The notes under the pieces: model-generated | Databases searched by the model: none | What the model was told of the DNA's origin: nothing | The model's input: the letters and a program-made list of their open reading frames with translations, nothing else | DNA from: Diorhabda sublineata | Taxonomy: Eukaryota > Arthropoda > Insecta > Coleoptera > Chrysomelidae | Assembly (NCBI RefSeq): GCF_026230105.1 | Contig: NC_079482.1 | Coordinates: 19,034,001 to 19,098,000, forward strand | DNA: 64,000 nucleotides | Reading direction: 5' to 3' | Translations under genes and position numbers: made by a program | Part shown: one piece after another, positions 23,311 through 36,085 of the stretch | Numbering within the stretch: the first letter of the stretch is position 1 | Layout: each line of letters begins with the position of its first letter

Positions 23311-23559
23311 AACACAAGAAGAAACTTAAAATCTTCATTGAATATTTTCAACCTACAACTAATTTGCATGAACCGAGTTAAGGTAAAGTTCGCGCATTCA
23401 CATTTTAAATAGTATTAAAACTGATGTACATCGTAGATTAAGTATGAGGTCACAATTGAACAATGTCGCCACAATTTTAAAGTGGTTCATTCATTCAGAA
23501 AATATAAAACATTGTTCATTCAATATAAAAATCCAAACAACAAATCAAAATTATTTTAT

Positions 23560-24400
23560 GACGGTTACACTATATGATTTTATTCATGTTCAAAGAAACC
23601 ACCACCTACATCAATGCACTTTTTTGGTAACCCACGTTTTCACAACTTAAAAGCTTAAAGCCAAAGTCATTTTTTAGAATGTATGAATTGCTTCATTTAT
23701 CCAATCCTCAGACGTGAAACGTCGAACAAATAAATGTTTATTTAGGTAGGTTAAAGAATAACCTGAAATAAAACATTGATAATTCAGCCGAATAGGGTGG
23801 ATGTTCAATAACATCATTTTCGCATCATAATGCAATCGTTTGATATGCAGTGTGTGACGATGTAGTAGAAGTAGTAATTGCAGGTAAACATTTTGTGGTG
23901 TAACAGAAACTGCGAGTGTTTTTGACAGACTTTTGCTTTTTTCGCCATTTTAGAAAGAATATGATGTTCACAATTATTTAAAATGTCTGCTGTTCTCCTC
24001 ACGACCCTTGCTCTGCATACTGGAAATCGCTAAACGCATTTTTTTCCACATAAAGATAACCATGTAAAATTAAATGTACCGTTGCAGATCTCTGTTGTCT
24101 TTAATCTTCTTCGATCATACGTCTTACCCTCTCAATGTTTTCAATAGTAATTGAAGAGCAGGGCCTACCAGCAAGGGTTTTATCACCAAGCAATAATAAT
24201 CCTCTTTTAAATTGACTATACCAGTGAAACAAAGTTTCTTGTGAAGGAATTTAATCACAAAATGCACATTACCACCGTTCAAGTACTCTAGTTGATTTCT
24301 CAAAATATACACAGTGATTCTTGTATTCATATCAGGAAGTTCGTAGTATGTGAAAGATTGAAATTTCAAACCAAAAAATTAAGGATAATCTTTCTGAACA
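23560..24400 (-). pseudogene. Mariner-like transposase relic
   Basis: On the - strand, in order: SLFHWYSQFKRG and LAGRPCSSITIENIERVR (the mariner DNA-binding and GRPS linker regions, around 24130-24250), then FLLHHK-type sequence near 23900, then IEHPPYSAELS and TSEDWINEAI with a C-terminal TWVTK. The second catalytic Asp region is degenerate and the third reads S-A-E-L, with the Asp lost. Frames change repeatedly. Confidence 0.6.
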
Positions 24401-24499
24401 CATACTGTAATAAAAGGTTGAAGATTTCTTACACACTTCCTAAAGCTTCTAGAAAACTGGTATATATCTTATTTTATGTCATGTCGAAAAGTTATCACA

Positions 24500-24830
24500 A
24501 TTTAAGAAGAACGCTGTAAATTTTTCCTAATCTCCTGATTATGTTCCACCCATGTTCGATTGGGAACAATAACGAGGATCAAGATAGGTGATGGATTTGA
24601 GACTGATGGAGAAATCCAAGGTTTACCTGACTATATATGGTCGAGAGTTATCTTTCTGAAAAGATTTTGAAATCTCAGGAAGTAAGGAATCATATGAGGT
24701 GCCAATATTTCTTGAATATATCGATGTGCAGTCATAGTTGACATTGATCCAAAAAGGGTTATGATTTCTCACCCTCGCTCGACCGTTAGATAGTACCGGG
24801 ATTCATCACTGAGGATAATAGTCTTGAAAC
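24500..24830 (-). pseudogene. Tc1-like transposase fragment
   Basis: The - strand reads IILSDESRYYLTVERG at the first catalytic Asp, a stop, then ...MTAHRYIQEIL, typical of Tc1 cores (FSDESRF...; LTAxRYIxEIL). The middle segment is deleted and the third catalytic region is not identifiable. It abuts the mariner relic on the same strand. Confidence 0.6.
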
Positions 24831-26261
24831 AACCAAAATATTAAAAAATATATAATGGACAGAAAAATTAAATGAAAATATATGGAATAGTTTAAAAAAG
24901 AATCAAGACTAACAAGTAGGTGTTATATGTAAATTGCAGGATAGGTGAGAATTAGTTTTTATGATTTGTTAAAATGAATTGAAAACTGAATTTAGATGAA
25001 GATGTTTCATAGCTGTCAGCTGTTCACATTAGTTTAAAAACAATTAGAAATGTATATGTGAATCAACGTTTCTTTGTCACAATAAATCTGTTGACGACAT
25101 GCATCAATTTTTATCTTGTATGAGCTGTATTAAACATTCATTATTCCGTTCCTAGTCCGCAGGTATCATTTTATGATGTTTCAAGAACTTAAGTACGCAA
25201 CAAACCAGATTATTCGGTCAAGTGTTTTTGTAGAATCTGAGATGACATAAAACTTACTTCTACTTCTTCAACTTGAATCCTAGTTTCAAAGTTCTTTTTT
25301 TTTCATAAGCTACTGACCAATTTTGATGATTGTCGAGAGTTCAAATACGTAATAGTAATAAGAAGTAGCTCGTTTTCAAGAAACGTATTACGTGAAATGC
25401 AGTCACAACGAAATCCTAGTGAAATTATTGTTTTGGAATCAATTTTTTTACACACTTCGTAACTTACACTGTACTATGATGAAATTATCACAATTATTTC
25501 GTTTTCCTTTGGAAGGAGATTTCTGCAAGACTTCAGTTTAAGTGACAAATAAATTTTGGTTCCCTATACCCAGTTAAGAATCTTAAAGCAACATACTAAT
25601 TTGGCGTTTTCAATCTAATCTAAAGAAAACCCAACCAAACCAGAAAATGAATCCGTTCCTCGGTTTGCCCAACAACATCAAGAGACCCTTCCAAATTAGA
25701 ATGTAAATAAAAGTTGAACATATAGTGAACAACACTTTTTTTACTTTCCGTCTTTTTTCAGGTAAGCCCCCATCTCCTAAAAATAGGCTCCCAAAGAAAC
25801 ACCTTTCCTTTAATTTATAAATACAATTCAGCCAAACCAATTCAATAATTGGTAAACCCGGAAATACTAATTTCCGACATCAGGGACCTCGATAAATGGA
25901 TTCTAGGACTTCGAAAAAAGCTAAACTAAAGTGTTTCTAACTGAGTATAGTCAAAATCAATTTTCAAGTATTTTTCCTGAGAGTAAAATTGGCTAAGTAG
26001 ATAATTTCGATAGAAGAATCGAAGTGACAAAAGTATTGTAAATATCGTTGTCAATTCAAAAGTATGAATCTCTTAAGTAAAAGCAACCTCTAGTTTTTAT
26101 TATGACTATCAGTTTATTACATATCAAATGAATTTTCTTATAAGTATATTATTACTGTTTATAGAACAAAAATGCAGTTAAAATATGGAAAAAGTTTTTG
26201 CTGTTCGATACTTAATCATTGTACTCTTTACAATCTATTAATTTCCTGCAAAATATGATAG
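24831..26261. other. No gene recognised
   Basis: AT-rich. The 76-codon - ORF at 25610-25840 is composition-driven. No RNA gene or transposon motif seen. Confidence 0.4.
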
Positions 26262-27120
26262 AAAGAGAGAGAAATGCTTTATTGACAAAAAATTGTTACG
26301 ATTTGTAGACAAAAGCTTGTAAAAACTAAAAAATAAACATAAAAATAACTAGATAACGCTACAAATAAAATAAAATTTCAATCTTCTTTTTCTTCTTACG
26401 TTAGGACTAGGTCCTGTATTTGCCAGGAGTAGTTGGGATGCTGAGGACCAGCTTTCATACCACCTTATAGGTGGTCGTCCAGGAGGTCGAGTTGTGTCTG
26501 GTTTCTTTTCCTTTGCAATTTTTGCTAACCGTTCATTTGGCATTCTGTCAACATGGTCTCTCCATTCTCTTCTGCGGCTCCTTGACCATCTTACTACATC
26601 CTGAATATCGCACATGTCCCTTATTTCTTCATATCTGCCTGTGATATCTCTGGGTGGACTGAGTAACTCAGTGGTTTCATAGCCGGTCCCAAGCCCGGGT
26701 AAAAGAGGAGGGCTCCAAGTGAGGCTAGCGACCTGCTTGGGTAAAAAAAAAACAAAGTGCTCAGAGATCCAACGGTTTAGCCTCGGATGTGACTGGATTA
26801 AATAAAATTTCAATATACAGAAGAAAACCACAATGAGTAATATAATTATAGGTGATAGTAAAAAGTAATAATTAGTATGGGTATTTAGTATTTTATATTT
26901 GAACGGAAATGATAAAAACCTTTTTTTGACCAATCTTTCTATGATCTTAGATAACGTGGGAAGGAGTGCAATTGGGCGATAATTCGATGCTTGATTTTTA
27001 TCTCCTCCTTTATGCAGAGGTATAATTATAGCCGTCTTAAGGCAATTGGGAAGGTAAAGATTATGCTCGATGAAGAAGCCTCATTTCTTAGATCATTCAA
27101 AATGGACCATGTTTCTTTAG
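26262..27120 (-). mobile_element. Jockey-like LINE copy (family A), internally deleted and interrupted
   Basis: The - strand begins with reverse-transcriptase sequence (IIIPLHKGGDKNQASNYRPI followed by ALLPTLSKIIERL, about 26935-27040). It then jumps directly to a 3' UTR shared with copies at 28795-29238 and 48550-49060. It ends with AATAAAGCATTTCTCTCTC next to 26262. Most of ORF2 is deleted between the NYRPI motif and the 3' UTR. A second LINE fragment is inserted at 26383-26799. Confidence 0.75.
26383..26799 (-). mobile_element. LINE 3' fragment nested in another LINE, with 15-bp target duplication
   Basis: AAATAAAATTTCAAT occurs at 26368-26382 and again at 26800-26814, flanking a 417-bp insert. 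The insert encodes on the - strand a LINE ORF2 tail: IRDMCDIQDVVRWSRSRRRE, then WRDHVDRMPNERL, then RPPGRPPIRWYE (the W-x-G/D-H-V-x-R-M and GRPxxRW motifs). It ends in a GTAAGAAGAAAAAGAAG tail. This is a clean target-primed insertion that is younger than the host LINE copy. Confidence 0.8.
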
Positions 27121-28429
27121 ATACATTACGACATTGGCGAGTCCCCTATTATAATAAATATCTTTTTTCATATATCATTAACTTACGGTTGATTATTATA
27201 CCGAAATTACTATTTTACTTATGACTGGTTGCTTATGTACATACAAAAATTTTTAATATATATCACCCTCGGTTGAAGATTGAAAATAATCCTTTCACCG
27301 ACTTTGAATTCATTCATTCATTCATAAAAGGCATCGTGCATAACCACAAAAAATCGCGAAGGATGACTCTTATGAAAGGATATTGTGTAAATCGTTATTA
27401 TTAGCAATACGGTGTAGGAGATTTAATGAAAGCGGCAGATTTATTATGTTTTCTTAAAGTCTTTAATGTAGTGTAATCAAAGAATCGTTATGGATGTATT
27501 GATTCAAGCACAAGGTCGGACAGTAAAAATAGAAAAAAGTATTGAACAATAACAAGTTGTTATGTGCAATTATGTGATGAAGGTAATGGTAATTATTTTA
27601 AAATAGGGCTTCAGAGAAAACTCGATCTAAACTAAAATTATTCACTCCCCAGAGATCAGAAATCAGAAATTTAGTATTGTTGTTAATCGATAATGAATAA
27701 AAGAGCCAAGAGCCTTGTTTTTTAGTAAAATATTCGCCAGAAACTTCAAATTTTCAACTTTCCAGCAAATATTTAACTTTTTTCCTACAAAACAATTTTC
27801 TATGGATGAAGATTCATTGTATAATATATGTAATGTGCATCTGTATGATCCGTAAGCTGTAGTTCTTATAGTATAAGGCTATATGGCTTGTCTTTTGGGG
27901 TGGGAAACCGCGATCCAAGTTATCATTATTTGCAATAAGTAGTTTTACAGTGGTCATATAGCTTCATAGTATGACAGTTACTTTACGATAATGATAAAAA
28001 CACGTAATCATTAAATTATGATGTGATTCAAGTGTCATTATGTAATTTTTATCACTAATTTATTGCAATATGAAGAATCATTTTTTGTAAATTGTGAATA
28101 ATTAGAATTGAGTTTTTGACAATAATATTTCTGTCGCGACGAGATACTGGTTATGATACGAAACTAAAACTGAGTGAGACAAATTTTTTACAAAACTCAC
28201 GAAACTGAGACGATAATCACGTCTCATTCTATAGTAACAAAACAATCAAAGTTGAATATAAAGTGGTAGTGTGTGTTCAGTACAAAGAAATATACAAAAC
28301 GTAAAATTAAACTTAGTCTCGCATGCCTAATTTCTAGGAATAGCTAGAGGCGACTATCCGTTCGAGATTTGCTCGCTTCGCTGTTCCATAGCTGGTAGAT
28401 ATTAAAAAAAAACGACCGCTATCACTTTT
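27121..28429. other. No gene recognised
   Basis: No coding exon, RNA gene or transposase motif was recognised in this AT-rich stretch. GC-richer spots near 28130 and 28330 are unidentified. Confidence 0.4.
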
Positions 28430-28760
28430 CTAGGCGGTGATACCATATTAGTCCTTTTCAGAGTAGATTCTCCCTTCGCAATTCACTGTCTTGACTATTA
28501 GTGCGTTTCAGGAGTATAGTGATGGATCCAGGTTTCATCTACAATCATAAATCGACCCAAAAAATCGACTTATTTTGCTTCGACAATGTCAGTAATGTCT
28601 GGGAAATTTCATCCAATACGTTTTTGGAGCAAACGCGGCATCCAATGCATAATTATTCAGACAGACACTTTTTTTTGGTCGTCTCCAAGGCTTCTTGTTG
28701 ATCAAGCTCATACTGCCACATTTGATTTCAGCTACCCAAAATTTTACGATCGTAAATGAT
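28430..28760 (-). pseudogene. Mariner fragment around the first catalytic Asp
   Basis: The - strand reads LGRFMIVDETWIHHYTPETH, the mariner segment around the first catalytic Asp (VDETWIHxYxPETK). Degenerate upstream coding (EISQTLLTLSKQN and similar) covers about 90 codons with stops. The downstream catalytic half is absent. Confidence 0.65.
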
Positions 28761-28794
28761 GGTATAGAGTCTCTATACTCTCTATCTACTTAGG

Positions 28795-29238
28795 AATACG
28801 GAGCATGACCTTTACCTACCTACTTCACGTTCGGAATTAGTTAAGGGCTCAATATTTTACAATGCAAAAAAATGTACAATCACATGCCAATTGAAATCAA
28901 ATTGAAATAATCTTTTCCAGTATTCTGCAATAATTTGAGGGCATATTTACTACATATCTACTTTGTAACTGACTTCTATTCTAATAATAATATTTAATTC
29001 CGGACATGCTGTATACTGGTTTATTTTTTGCTATAGACTTATATACTAATTATTACTTTTTACTGTTACCTATGATTTTGTTACTCATTGTAGTTTTCTT
29101 TTGTATATCGAAATTTTATTTTATTCGTTTATTTAGTTATTTTTATGTTTGTTTTTTAGTTTTTACAAACTTTTGTCTACAAATTGTAACCAATTTTTGA
29201 CAATAAAGCATTTCTCTTTCTCTCTCTCTCTCTCTCTT
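28795..29238 (+). mobile_element. 5'-truncated LINE family A copy with (TC)n end
   Basis: This is a 3' UTR copy matching 26262-27120 (reverse) and 48550-49060. It shares TTAGTTAAGGGCTCAATATT near its start and AATAAAGCATTTCTCT near its end, followed by an uninterrupted (TC)n tract at about 29215-29237. No coding sequence remains. Confidence 0.75.
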
Positions 29239-29929
29239 AAAAAATGTGTGGTATGGAATTCCTCTGAAATGAAGCGCCACCTCCCGCGCTATTTAGAAAA
29301 AATTTTCAATTCAATTTAAGTTTGCAAAGTTTCTTTTCTCATTATTTTTTCAATTTCGTCTCCGCTGTTGGTTTTTGCCGACTGCTGAAATCTCTTATTC
29401 ACTGATAATCTTATAATCACACAACCAAATTTAAATATCAAAAAACATTCACCATAATCTCGAGTTTGCCTACACATAAACCGTACACCTATCACAGGGA
29501 GTCATCAAAGTTGAAAATGCTCTTTTTAAAATACTAAGCACGTCCATTGAATTTTGACGCACCCTATATTACTAACAACAAAATATCTGATTGTAGGCTT
29601 CATCAAATTTACAAATAAATGAAAGTATTTTTCCTTATTTGAATTTCATAGCGCCTACATGACACTCTACCTATTTTTAAATTGAATTTTTATGTAGCTA
29701 GTTGAATAACTATACCCAGGTGTCCGTTATTTTTTTTTCAACCGATGTAAGATATTTACTTTCAAAGAAATTGACGAAGCATTAAGTGTAGATTTACACT
29801 AATCAACGTTAAATTACAATTGCAAAACATCAACTTTTCAATAAATGAAAGCAAACAATTTATCTAATTTGTAACAAATTTAGATATTTTGTATTCACCA
29901 TTCCACTTAAACTTTATTTAAAGGAATAT

Positions 29930-30035
29930 TTTTTTATAAGATGCTTCCTAGTTCGATGTTTTATTTTTCAACATAATCGTCTTTCAGTTCTACACATTTT
30001 GTCCAGCGAGTTCTCAATTTTGTAATTCCAGACGA
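29930..30035 (-). pseudogene. Mariner C-terminal fragment
   Basis: The - strand reads LRTRWTKCVELKDDYVEK followed by a stop, the last residues of a mariner transposase. It is cut off at 30035 where the A-rich LINE begins. Confidence 0.65.
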
Positions 30036-31260
30036 GTGGAGCGCAGACATAATCACACCAATATTTAAGAAAGGTGATAAAGAGTTATGTAAGAATTAAT
30101 AACAAATTTAATAAACAAAAGATTGAAAGAACACGCAGAGAAAGAACTAGGGGATTATCAAAACGACTTTAGACCAGGAAGATCAACTATCCACGCAATC
30201 CGTACTCTATACCAAACAATAGAGACAAACATATAGTTTTTGTTGACTTCAGAAGTGCTTTCGGTTCAATAAAAAATAAAAAAGATAAAATAACAGAAGA
30301 ACTCGAAAGACAAGGAATTCCAAAATTCTTATTAGGATAATTAATAGAAATAATACTAAATAAGAATGACATTAAAGTGAGATTCCAAGGCACAACATCA
30401 GAAAATATACACACGAATAAAGGCGTCAAACAGGGAGACCCAATATCACCAACGATGTAATACAGATACTAGCATACGCAGTTGATGCGACTATCATAGA
30501 AAATGGACACAGGGAATTAATAAAGACGATTAACAAATTAGAAGAAGAAGAAGCCTGAACTTACGAGATAAATGCAGAAAAAACAAAATATATGAAAATA
30601 GGGAGAAAACCAGAAAGCAAACCAAATGAAAACTAACAAATATAATTATGAAACAGTATCGACCTTCAACTATCTAGGCATAACGTTAGGACAAACAACC
30701 AGAGAAAGGATAAAGGAAAGGATACAAAAAGGCTATCAACAAACAAAAACCTATTAAAAAACAAAAACATAACCAAAAAAAACCAAAATAAAAAATGTAC
30801 AAAACCCTAATAAGTCCAATAATGCGATGGAAACAATAGTAATCAACAAAAAGGAAGAAGAAGAAAAAGAACTTAAAAGAGCCAAGAGAAAGATGATGAG
30901 AACTATAACAGGTCCAAACACAACACAGGAGGGAGAAAGGAGATCAAAGAAAAACGTAGAAATAGAGAAAGAGCTGGAGAAGGAAAATATAGTGAGATAC
31001 ATAAAAGTACAAATACTCAATTGGGCCGAGCGTATAATGAGAAGAAAACCAACTGAAATGATCGAAAGAATAACCCTATTGCGGCCAAGAAGTAGAGGCA
31101 GGCCGAGAAAGACTTGGAACAACGAAATAGAGGAGGACATAAGAGCACTTAATATAGAGAGCTAGATGGCAAAATGCCGGAACCGAAGGAATGGAAAATA
31201 ATAACAAAAGCAGCTAAGACAAACGATTAACTATAAAGAAAACAAAAATAGAAAACGAGG
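30036..31260 (+). mobile_element. RTE-type LINE ORF2 relic, strongly A-rich
   Basis: The + strand encodes pieces of a reverse transcriptase: DEWSADIITPIFKKGDK, IIEI...IKVRFQGTTSENIHTNKGVKQGDP (thumb/palm), LAYAVDATI (degenerate YADD, now A-V-D-A) and the tail GRPRKTWNNEIEEDIRALN. The last piece is open for 112 codons (30827-31165). The catalytic ADD motif is altered and there are many stops. The sense strand is extremely A-rich, unlike the neighbouring debris. Confidence 0.75.
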
Positions 31261-31959
31261 GATAATCAACTTCAAAAAAGGATTTAAAAGCACTATAAGC
31301 GATTGCCATAATTCAAAGGATTGAAAGGCTTGATGATGATTGTCAGAAATCATAATAATCAAGTATTTGCTAACAACATAACGAATGATCTCACACTTTA
31401 TATTTTGTTATAAAATGAAAATAACCAAAAATAGGTAATGCGTCATTAACTGTACTAAGCATAACCTTATTTGTCTAGCTGCTAGATCTAGCAGGTGTCT
31501 TAATTAGGTATGACCTTATTATTTCTCCACCTGGCGGCTGTATAAGTTTTACAAATTTCTTGTTGAGTTATAATAAAACGAAACTATACACATACCTCAA
31601 GAAGAAAACGCGTTTCATCTCTTCTGGGATATTAATACCTTCCGCTTCGCATCGAGTATCAAACTATCAACAAAAGGAAATTCATCATTTTCCTCCCTTA
31701 GTACGTAAATGGGTATCTAAGTGAGTTTCCTTTTATTTCAACCAGAAAGAAATTTCAAATTTCAAGATATTCTTATTTTTTTTTCCTTAGAATACAAAAG
31801 CACTACATACAGTTTCATTTAATTATTAAATCTGTAGAAATATAAAAAGAAACAGAAAGAAGATTTCAACTTAAGTATTTTTTGTTTTATTTTCTGTGTA
31901 AGTAGGGACTTTCTCATATTAGACTCCAAAAGGAGTCACATATCATTTTCTTCTTGCTT
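31261..31959. other. No gene recognised; weak LTR-like stretch
   Basis: The stretch at about 31390-31690 has a poly(A)-signal-like region and a change in composition that could be a solo LTR, but no matching target duplication is found. Nothing else is seen. Confidence 0.3.
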
Positions 31960-32300
31960 TTCTAAATATGCTATAAGTTATCTTCAAGACGATATACGAA
32001 GGTTAATTGATCATGAGTTCAAGAACAACGTGAAAGAGGGCGATATAGTGACAGTGATAAAGATCCAAAAGCTTAAGTGGTTTGGTCATATATCAAGAAG
32101 AGATACAAAAGTCCTGCTACAAGTAACAGTGGAGGGCAGCCCTAGAAGGATCAAGATATCCACCTAAAGATCGCTGGGAAACAAGTAATGCAATTTATTG
32201 CATCGATGGGGTTGAGGAACTGGAGACAAATTGTGGAGGATAGGAAGAAGTGGATCAGGATAGTGAGAGAAACGAGCAAGAAACTCTTAAAGTGGAGTGA
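31960..32300 (+). pseudogene. LINE ORF2 C-terminal fragment
   Basis: In shifting frames the + strand reads IQKLKWFGHISRRD (LxWxGHxxR motif) and LRNWRQIVEDRKKWIRIV (typical W-x-x-I-V-x-D-R-x-x-W-R end). This is the post-RT tail of an RTE/Proto2-like LINE, 5'-truncated and frameshifted. Confidence 0.6.
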
Positions 32301-33619
32301 TTCACCGCAAAAGGTAAATCCACAGAGCCCAAACAGGCGGCTATCATCCGCAATGGATGGATATATATCTATATTGTTAAGAAGGTATAAACCACAGCTT
32401 TAACGCTGAGCTATGGTTGTTTTTCGTGCTCGTTTAGTAGCTCTGAGATTTCTTCACTGGTTCAATGGTCATTATTTTCTTTATTTTTGATTAGAATACT
32501 CTTTTAGTAATCAAAAGCTTCATATACTTGACGAAGTGTCTACACAATCTAATTTTATATGCAACGAAGACATCACAATATGATCAGGCTTCACGATCGG
32601 TTTATTCTTATGTTTCCTCAGTTGAAGCTCGATGGATACTACTTGTAATGAGGTGCGTCGTCTCTACTACCCAATAAGCAAATATAGTATGGATATTCAT
32701 TGTATCCGCCTTGTATTCCCACCAGAAAATGTACCATCTTAAAATTCTCAATCACTGACCAGATAACTCTTTAACTTTGAAGTTTGAAACATCAATATCA
32801 ATATCTCCGTTATTTCTTTGAACATTACAGAATGAACCACAGCCGTGATGTAAATCTAGAAGATGACCTGGTGCAATATCGATTAACAGAAGGGCGCTAA
32901 AACAGAATCATTTTCTACTTAAATGGCAACTGGGACAAATAATTTAAGTCTTTAGTCATCTAATAAACGAGGTTTCTATATATCCCCTTTTTTAAATTAA
33001 CGTAGATCTTTATATTTGTTAATAATCAATTTGTTTCATCATATCATATTTTTGACTGAAACATTGCTACAAAAAAGAATTATAATACGACTTTTTGGTA
33101 CTTTATATTTAACGGCTGATTTGTGATCTTCAACTTCAAGCAAGATTCGTGAGCAGATCAGAAGTTTAATAATGGTCTGGGATCGTATTGTGCTGCTTCC
33201 GTTTCATATTATGAGAACAATTTCTTTGTCTAAGTCAAATCACCCATGACTAGCGGAAAACAATTCTTTCTATCTGAAAAAGTGGAAGATGACTAATCAT
33301 AAAATGTGTATAGAAATAGAATATCTATCAACTGGTATCATCTTTGGAACTTGGTCTTCGATCCGAAACACTTTTTTCCCATGCGATTTCTGTTGCGATA
33401 TTTTTCCTAATGGAATCTTCAGGTTTTCAAATTCATTACATACTTCATAAACCGTGTAAAATTGAAATTGTGTACATAGATAGTGTGTACTAGGGAGAAA
33501 CTTAAATGTATCTCCATCCAAGTTTTATTTTCATCAAACTAAAGAATACGTGGGTAACTAAATTTTATCAACTTTAACCAGATTTAATTACGATTTTCAA
33601 ACTACAGACGTCGGAATTC
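32301..33619. other. No gene recognised
   Basis: The 74-codon - ORF at 33297-33521 lacks a recognisable motif. The remainder is AT-rich. Confidence 0.35.
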
Positions 33620-34230
33620 TATACTTCGCTGTAAGTACATTTATAGCTTCCTCTTTTCTTAGTTATACTTACAATTAGTATTCTTCATATCCGTCCAATA
33701 GCGTACGTTTTTTAACAATGAATGTTGTCTTCGACCAGGTCTACGTTGTCCTTCGATTTTTCCTTCTATTATTAATTTCAGTACATTATACTTGTTGTTA
33801 CGGCATATGTGGCCCAAATAAGCGTCATTTCTTCTCTTTATTGTTGTAAGTTTTTCCCCATACGTCCAAGCACTTCATCGTTAGGTATATGTTGAGTCCA
33901 CGATATTTTTAGAAGTCTACGGAAGATCCACATTTCAAAAGCCTAGAGTCTGTTCATGGTATCTACGTTTAATGTCCATGTTTTTGCTCCATACAAGAGA
34001 ACTGAGTGCACGTACTCCTTTACAAAACGGTATGTTAAGTTTAAGTTCAAGGTTGCGTTACCTAATAGGTTTTTCACCTTTAGGAATATGGCTCTAGCTT
34101 GTTCTATACGTGATTTTACTTTGACGTCAGGATCTACATTTGTCAGATGGAAGTCTTGTTATGGCCATTACTTTTGTTTTCGTTACATTAATTTTCATGC
34201 AACGAGTATAATAATGTTAAAAATACCTTA
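33620..34230 (-). pseudogene. LINE ORF2 C-terminal relic
   Basis: The - strand shows, across frames: LLGNATLNLKLKHTVLKCYV, VLLYGAETWTLNVDTMNRLE, FEMWIFRRLLKISWTQHITN and LGHICRNNKYNVLKLIIEGK, then EGQRRPGRRQHSLLKN. This is the region after the RT domain of a common insect endonuclease-reverse transcriptase LINE. It is long but frameshifted, with no RT core in the window. Confidence 0.7.
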
Positions 34231-34579
34231 GGACTTGAAACAACATATTACTAACAAAAAACAGCTGACTACAAGCCCGCAATACTAAATATTTGAGCTA
34301 CCTTTTACATAGCTGAAGTATCCGCTGTTTTAAAATGTGGTCCGGCGATACCTAGGGGACTTCAATGGAAATACAGTGCTGCAAAAAAAATCTACGTAAA
34401 CTGATATGGTGGCGGAAGATCCAGCTCGTTTGGGTGCCCTGTCATTCGGGCAACGATTAGACTAATTCCTTCGACATACTAGGGTCAGCAAAATGACCAT
34501 AGAGAGCCCAGAGTCCATTTTTGGTATAACTAAAATTGTGATTATCCCATCTCTTATAATTCTGCTCGCAAGAAAGTCG
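34231..34579. other. No gene recognised
   Basis: Short spacer before a tandem duplication; nothing identified. Confidence 0.3.
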
Positions 34580-35440
34580 CTACAAAGACGGATGGAAATA
34601 CATGCCTTCTGCAGATTCTGAATATCGTTGGGCAATAAGAAGGAAGAAGCTGCAGATAAAGTCTTCGGTGAGGAGGTTCACGTCAAGGTTTTAAGTGCAA
34701 TACAACGGACCTATCAGGAAACGAATGCACGTTTATTGACTATCAACTGTCTTAATGATGAACTATTGTTTTTTTAATAAACCCTCAAGGCACCCCATCT
34801 CCTTACTCCATATGAAGGGGAATATAAGGGAATGGTTGAGATACTCATGTAGCTCATTAGCATGGACAGCTCCTAACGAAGCGGTCGCGTGCAGTATCCT
34901 ATAATTATCGTTCGTAACATTTAGATTTTGAGTCGGTTGTACTAGATTGTATATAATCTACAAAGACGGATGGAAACACATGCCTTCTGCCTATCAATAA
35001 CCGACTGGTGGCTGTTGTGGCATGGTAAGATTCTAAATATCGCTGGTGCAATAAGAAGGAAGACGATGCAGATAAAGTCTTCGGTGAGGGCCCAGCACAC
35101 ACATGCGAAGTTCAAACAGACGAGCAAGCCAATGACGTTAAAATGTTCACGTCAAGGTTTTTCATTACAAAGTCATTAGTTTTTGATGGTTTTAAGAGGA
35201 ATAGAACGGGCCTTTCAGAAAACGTATGCACATTCATTGACTATTCACACTATTGTTTTTTTAATAAACCCTCAAGGCGCCCCATCTCCTTACTCCATAT
35301 GAAGGGGAATATAAGAGAATAGTTAAGATGTAGCTCATTAGCATTGACGACTCCTAACGAAACGGTCGCGTGCAGTATCCAATAATTATCGTTCGTAACA
35401 TTTAGATTTTGAATCGGTTGTACTAGATTGTATATATTCA
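34580..35440. repeat. Imperfect tandem duplication of a 380-480 bp unit
   Basis: TACAAAGACGGATGGAAA starts unit 1 at 34581 and unit 2 at 34961. Both share GATAAAGTCTTCGGTGAGG, AATAAACCCTCAAGGC, the CTCCTTACTCCATATGAAGG block and the end motif GTACTAGATTGTATAT (34941 and 35420). Unit 2 is about 100 bp longer because of two insertions. The GGTTGTACTAG end and AATAAA suggest a retroelement terminal region, but I cannot name it. Confidence 0.75.
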
Positions 35441-36085
35441 TTAAAAATATCGTCGAAACTTTTATTGATTTATAAAATTTTATGATTATGACAATAATTA
35501 AAGGTAATTTTTATCACTATATAGTTGAAAGCAATGTTTCGAACAAATCCATTAAATTTGTGCAAACGTTTCAATTTTCGCAATAAGTCTACATTATAAA
35601 ATGTTGGTTAACACAAAACAGGCAACATTATCTATTGTATTGCTTATCTGGACATGAGGTAAACTTTTATCAACTATAATGAATAATGTTTGCAATTCGC
35701 GAAATATTAATCATTTCCTAGGTATGTGCTTAAACATCGAAAATATGAGTGTATCCGTTTACTATGACAATACTATCAAATTTTATAGTTTCAATATTGT
35801 ACACATACATGTATTTCGATATATAGGATCAGATTTCACTATTGTAATTAATTAAATTAATCATCAAAAATTTTCGCATTGTATCTATATTGAAACCAAT
35901 GTTAAACATGTTACAAAATTAGTCATGAAATAAGTCAATTAGTGCTTCAAAAAGAAAAAGCAATTGCATAGCGTAAGGCAGTGTAAGTCTTTTTAATTCA
36001 TCATCAGCTATCACAACTACATACGCATCACAACGACCAGTCTCTTTCTGGTTATGCACGTAAAAATAAACTTGCTAGCTTGCAT
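35441..36085. other. No gene recognised
   Basis: AT-rich spacer; nothing supported. Confidence 0.35.

Noticed and set aside
30754..31140. 128-codon - strand ORF rich in Phe/Ser/Leu/Ile
   Set aside because: It is the antisense shadow of the A-rich LINE tail, whose + strand frame has recognisable GRPRKTW motifs.
31390..31690. Solo LTR of a copia/gypsy element
   Set aside because: The composition and AATAAA-like stretch are suggestive, but I found no matching 4-6 bp target duplication and no clear TG...CA ends.
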